Made by a program: the position numbers and the translations under genes. This document shows, piece after piece, positions 6,832-8,552 of a DNA stretch of 8,552 nucleotides (position 1 is its first letter; every line of letters begins with the position of its first letter). Below the pieces are notes generated by a model. It was not told where the DNA came from, searched no databases, and worked only from the letters and a program-made list of their open reading frames with translations. Source of the DNA: a bacterium HR36 (GTDB lineage Bacteria > Planctomycetota > Planctomycetia > Gemmatales > HRBIN36); the NCBI GenBank assembly GCA_002898995.1, contig BEIM01000128.1, positions 1 through 8,552 on the forward strand, written 5' to 3'.

Positions 6832-7911
6832 TTAGGTGACGATCTCGAAGTTCACCACCGTGAACAAGCCGGTATTGCCGAAAGTGGGATCCAGGCCGTT
6901 GAAGGTATCGTTAGTAGTTTCAGCGCCGCCATCGGCTGTCAAGCCACCGAGGAAGTCGGAGCCACTTACGGTGACTTGATCATCACCATCGCCGGTGCTG
7001 ACGGAGGAGGCGAGCGTGAAGTCGCTGTCGGTAATGCCAACGACGTCATCGCCAGCACCTGTGGTTACATTCAAGCTGACCGCAGTGACGCCGCCACCAG
7101 CAACGCCGACATCCACGCCATCATTACCATCGCCTGCCAAGATGAACAGCCGCTTGAAATCACTGCTGTCGAGCGTGATGGTATCATCGTCATCGCCTGT
7201 GCTAATACGGGTGATGTTACCATCTACGTCGCTGTCGGTGATCGTAATCAGGTTGTTACCGTCGTTGGCGGCAATGAGTAAGTTCTTAGCGATAGTCGCG
7301 TTAGTCAATTGGATCGTGTCAGGGTCGGCGCCGGTGGTGATGCTGACGTTGCCGCCGACACCGAAGGTCGAACCGGTAACTGCGTTAGTCCCGTCGCCCA
7401 GGGTAGCGGTTACGTTGCCTTTGAGGAACGTAGGCTGGCCGAGCGTGGTGTCAATGTCCACCGTATCGGCGCCGGCGCCAGCGCGAATCGTTGTCGTGCC
7501 TTTGACGAAAAGGTTCTCCAGACCGACAGTGTTGTCGCCGTCGCCAAGGTCAATCCGGAGGTTGCCGAGGATCGAGAGACTCCGGGTGTTTGAGTCGACG
7601 GTGTTGTCGCCCAGCACGATGGTATCGTTGCCATCACGGAGGTCGATGAACACGGATTTGCCAGCGCCCAGCGCGAAGACCTGGGCGGTACTGGACCCGT
7701 TAATGGTCGTGCCACTCCCCTGGATGCGGATGGCGTTGGGCGTAACGTTCCAGAGTGCGAGGCTGTTGTTGCCTGCGTCGCCAATAATGTAGAGGTTGCC
7801 ACCGGAGAGGTAGGCTTGCACGTTACCAGTGCCTCCAGGCAAACCTCCGACGTTGGGCGTGGTGCGAGCTTCGAGAGCTTCGACGCGGAGCAGGGTACGC
7901 TGACTACGCAT
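6832..7911 (-). CDS. Beta-solenoid repeat protein with planctomycete N-terminal 'VEALEARTTP' motif
   Basis: This is a 359-residue protein. The frame is open to 8133, but the ATG at 7911 is chosen because GGAGGT lies nine bases upstream and the protein then starts with MRSQRTLLRVEALEARTTPN. That short basic sequence with a VEALE-R-TP core (LEPR-XLL-like) is typical of the N-terminus of planctomycete surface or secreted repeat proteins. There is no classical signal peptide. From about residue 85 the protein is built from some eleven repeats of a hydrophobic strand, a turn like GDGxD or GAGxD, and a second strand (for example IDLGDGDNTVGL and LAGDGNDGVDV). The last Asp or Asn of the turn falls at residues 96, 127, 149, 176, 198, 220, 243, 264, 289 and 311, so the period is usually 22. 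This predicts a beta-solenoid with an Asp/Asn ladder. The turns resemble calcium-binding RTX repeats, but the period is not nonapeptide. A C-terminal cap (about 325-359) ends TVVNFEIVT. A partner or ligand is not evident. Confidence 0.8.
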   Translation of the reverse strand: MRSQRTLLRVEALEARTTPNVGGLPGGTGNVQAYLSGGNLYIIGDAGNNSLALWNVTPNAIRIQGSGTTINGSSTAQVFALGAGKSVFIDLRDGNDTIVLGDNTVDSNTRSLSILGNLRIDLGDGDNTVGLENLFVKGTTTIRAGAGADTVDIDTTLGQPTFLKGNVTATLGDGTNAVTGSTFGVGGNVSITTGADPDTIQLTNATIAKNLLIAANDGNNLITITDSDVDGNITRISTGDDDDTITLDSSDFKRLFILAGDGNDGVDVGVAGGGVTAVSLNVTTGAGDDVVGITDSDFTLASSVSTGDGDDQVTVSGSDFLGGLTADGGAETTNDTFNGLDPTFGNTGLFTVVNFEIVT

Positions 7912-7920
7912 GGTCCTCAG

Positions 7921-7926
7921 ACCTCC
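7921..7926 (-). promoter_or_regulatory. Ribosome binding site deciding the start of the complete solenoid gene
   Basis: On the minus strand this reads GGAGGT, nine bases before the ATG at 7911. It supports the 359-residue start over the more distant ATG at 8133. Confidence 0.8.
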
Positions 7927-7946
7927 AATTAGCGAGCGGGGACTAA

Positions 7947-7998
7947 CCGATTTGGTGGCAGCGCACCGCACGCTGCACTTAGCCCAGGACCAAATCGG
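7947..7998 (-). promoter_or_regulatory. Candidate leader stem-loop with nested inner stem
   Basis: CCGATTTGGT at 7947-7956 is the exact reverse complement of ACCAAATCGG at 7989-7998. Inside, GCAGCG 7958-7963 pairs with CGCTGC 7971-7976 around a 7-base loop. The outer arm 7989-7998 can instead take part in a local 5-bp hairpin, GGACC 7987-7991 with GGTCC 7998-8002; the two folds exclude each other. The structure ends about 20 bases before the ribosome site, so direct masking of that site is not seen. It could be an RNA switch, a stabilising 5' stem or a DNA operator. Confidence 0.45.
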
Positions 7999-8033
7999 GT
8001 CCGCGCACTCCAAGTCCACGGTTGCTATCACCA

Positions 8034-8070
8034 TCCCGGACGCCGGTGCTTCGTGATGACGGGTCCGGGA
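8034..8070 (-). promoter_or_regulatory. 8-bp inverted repeat in the leader
   Basis: TCCCGGAC at 8034-8041 is the exact reverse complement of GTCCGGGA at 8063-8070, with 21 bases between. It lies upstream of the 7947-7998 structure, and together they may form a two-stem leader. Confidence 0.4.
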
Positions 8071-8163
8071 GCTGGTGGCTTGGGGGAGATTCAGGGGTCG
8101 CAGCAAAGGATGTTTTGTGTGTTGTTCGCCCACGAGCGAGCGACGAGCACCATGCCTGTTTGG

Positions 8164-8202
8164 CGGGCTGACGCTCGATCCACGGCGGGCTGACGCCCGC
8201 CG
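8164..8202. repeat. Palindromic intergenic repeat, copy C (two tandem hairpins)
   Basis: A small hairpin, CGGGC (8164-8168), TGAC loop, GCTCG (8173-8177, one G-T pair), is followed after ATCCA by the main one: CGGCGGGC (8183-8190), TGAC loop, GCCCGCCG (8195-8202). The order and the ATCCA link are as in copy B. The stem differs from A and B at paired positions, so pairing is kept. It lies 28 bases after the stop of the upstream solenoid gene. Confidence 0.8.
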
Positions 8203-8229
8203 CCTTAGGTTTGGGTGATAGACTAGTGA

Positions 8230-8552
8230 TTAGGGGAAGCTTTCGAGCTGGACGAGGCCGGTGTTGGAGCCGAGGTCGACGAAGGTGTCGAGCCCCAGGC
8301 CGCCGTCAGCGACCATACCCAGCTCAAAATCATTGGCCACAAACTCGAGCGAGTCGTTATCCTCGCCAAGATGGACAAATGTTTGGGCGCCGAAGAAGTT
8401 GAAGCGAAGCCGTACGAAGTCCGCGCCCTTGCCCGTATTGATGATGACATCGCCAGCGACGTAGGTGTTGTGAATATTGACGAAATCATTGTCCGAAGCG
8501 AAGAAACATGGGGCCTGGGAAGTGGCAATACGTAGGGAGAAATCAAACTGGC
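8230..8552 (-). CDS. Second beta-solenoid repeat protein, C-terminal part (partial at right edge)
   Basis: On the minus strand a frame ending in TAA at 8232-8230 is open to the right edge, giving 106 visible residues with no start in the window. It has the same design as the downstream protein: strand, turn, strand units such as INTGKGADFVRL and VHLGEDNDSLEF. The turn Asp residues are exactly 22 apart (visible residues 44, 66 and 88). Its end, MVADGGLGLDTF then NTGLVQLESFP, aligns with the C-terminal cap of the downstream protein (ADGG...DTF...NTGLFTVVNFE). The two are therefore tandem paralogs in the same orientation. A different minus-strand frame across 8223-8546 is also open, but gives Ser/Pro-rich sequence without repeats and is taken as a shadow. 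The function is not known; a secreted or cell-surface structural or adhesive role is plausible. Confidence 0.75.
   Translation of the reverse strand, partial: QFDFSLRIATSQAPCFFASDNDFVNIHNTYVAGDVIINTGKGADFVRLRFNFFGAQTFVHLGEDNDSLEFVANDFELGMVADGGLGLDTFVDLGSNTGLVQLESFP

Larger units (their letters stand above)
7912..8229 (-). other. Structured leader between the two solenoid genes
   Basis: These 318 bases separate two minus-strand genes. The frame of the downstream gene stays open across much of it, but the predicted peptide (Trp/Cys/His-containing, no repeats) does not look like part of the protein. It holds a palindromic repeat (8164-8202), an 8-bp inverted repeat (8034-8070), and a 10-bp inverted repeat with an inner stem (7947-7998). 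No clear promoter could be recognised. Confidence 0.55.

Noticed and set aside
6287..6835. 182-residue plus-strand open frame, and another at 6522-6785
   Set aside because: They run through the palindromes and the direct repeat, giving Arg/Pro/Gly strings such as GADAPRSW, typical of translated repeats. No ribosome site or domain is seen.
6995..7792. 265-residue plus-strand open frame
   Set aside because: It is antisense to the solenoid gene. Its Ser/Pro/Val-rich sequence reflects the repeated GDGxD codons, and the minus strand has the ribosome site and the repeat logic.
8223..8546. 107-residue minus-strand open frame with an ATG
   Set aside because: The neighbouring minus-strand frame ending at 8230 has the 22-residue repeats and the cap shared with the downstream paralog. 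This one has neither.
1..8552. CRISPR array, tRNA, rRNA or insertion sequence
   Set aside because: No regularly spaced repeats with unique spacers, no cloverleaf or rRNA-like stretch, and no transposase were seen.

Overview
The window most likely comes from a planctomycete, probably of the Gemmataceae or a close relative. This is inferred from gene content: a GldG-like protein beside a long DUF4340 protein, an ECF-type sigma factor with a membrane anchor and a C-terminal extracytoplasmic extension, a repeat protein starting with a planctomycete-type 'VEALEARTTP' motif, and GC-rich palindromes of the GGGGGGC-TNAC-GCCCCCC kind between genes. No database search was possible.

Layout. (1) Positions 1-3963, plus strand: the 3' part of a GldG-like gene (open at the left edge), then a complete 920-residue DUF4340 gene, closed by a convincing intrinsic terminator. 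Together they look like the auxiliary half of an ABC-type export or envelope system whose ATPase and permease genes would lie to the left. (2) Positions 4076-6146, plus strand: a membrane-tethered sigma factor, then 70 bases later a secreted protein with a twice-repeated motif and Asp/Lys-rich tail. They may form a two-gene regulatory unit. (3) Positions 6147-6831: a non-coding region between convergent genes, full of hairpins, palindromic repeats and a 37-base direct repeat. (4) Positions 6832-8552, minus strand: two tandem beta-solenoid repeat genes. The first in transcription order is cut by the right edge (8230-8552). The second (6832-7911) is complete. The 318-base gap between them carries another copy of the palindrome and two long inverted repeats that could form a structured leader.

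The most interesting points are the tandem solenoid paralogs with their structured leader, the compensatory changes among the palindromic repeats, and the pairing of an anchored sigma factor with a charged secreted protein. No RNA gene, CRISPR array or insertion sequence was seen.
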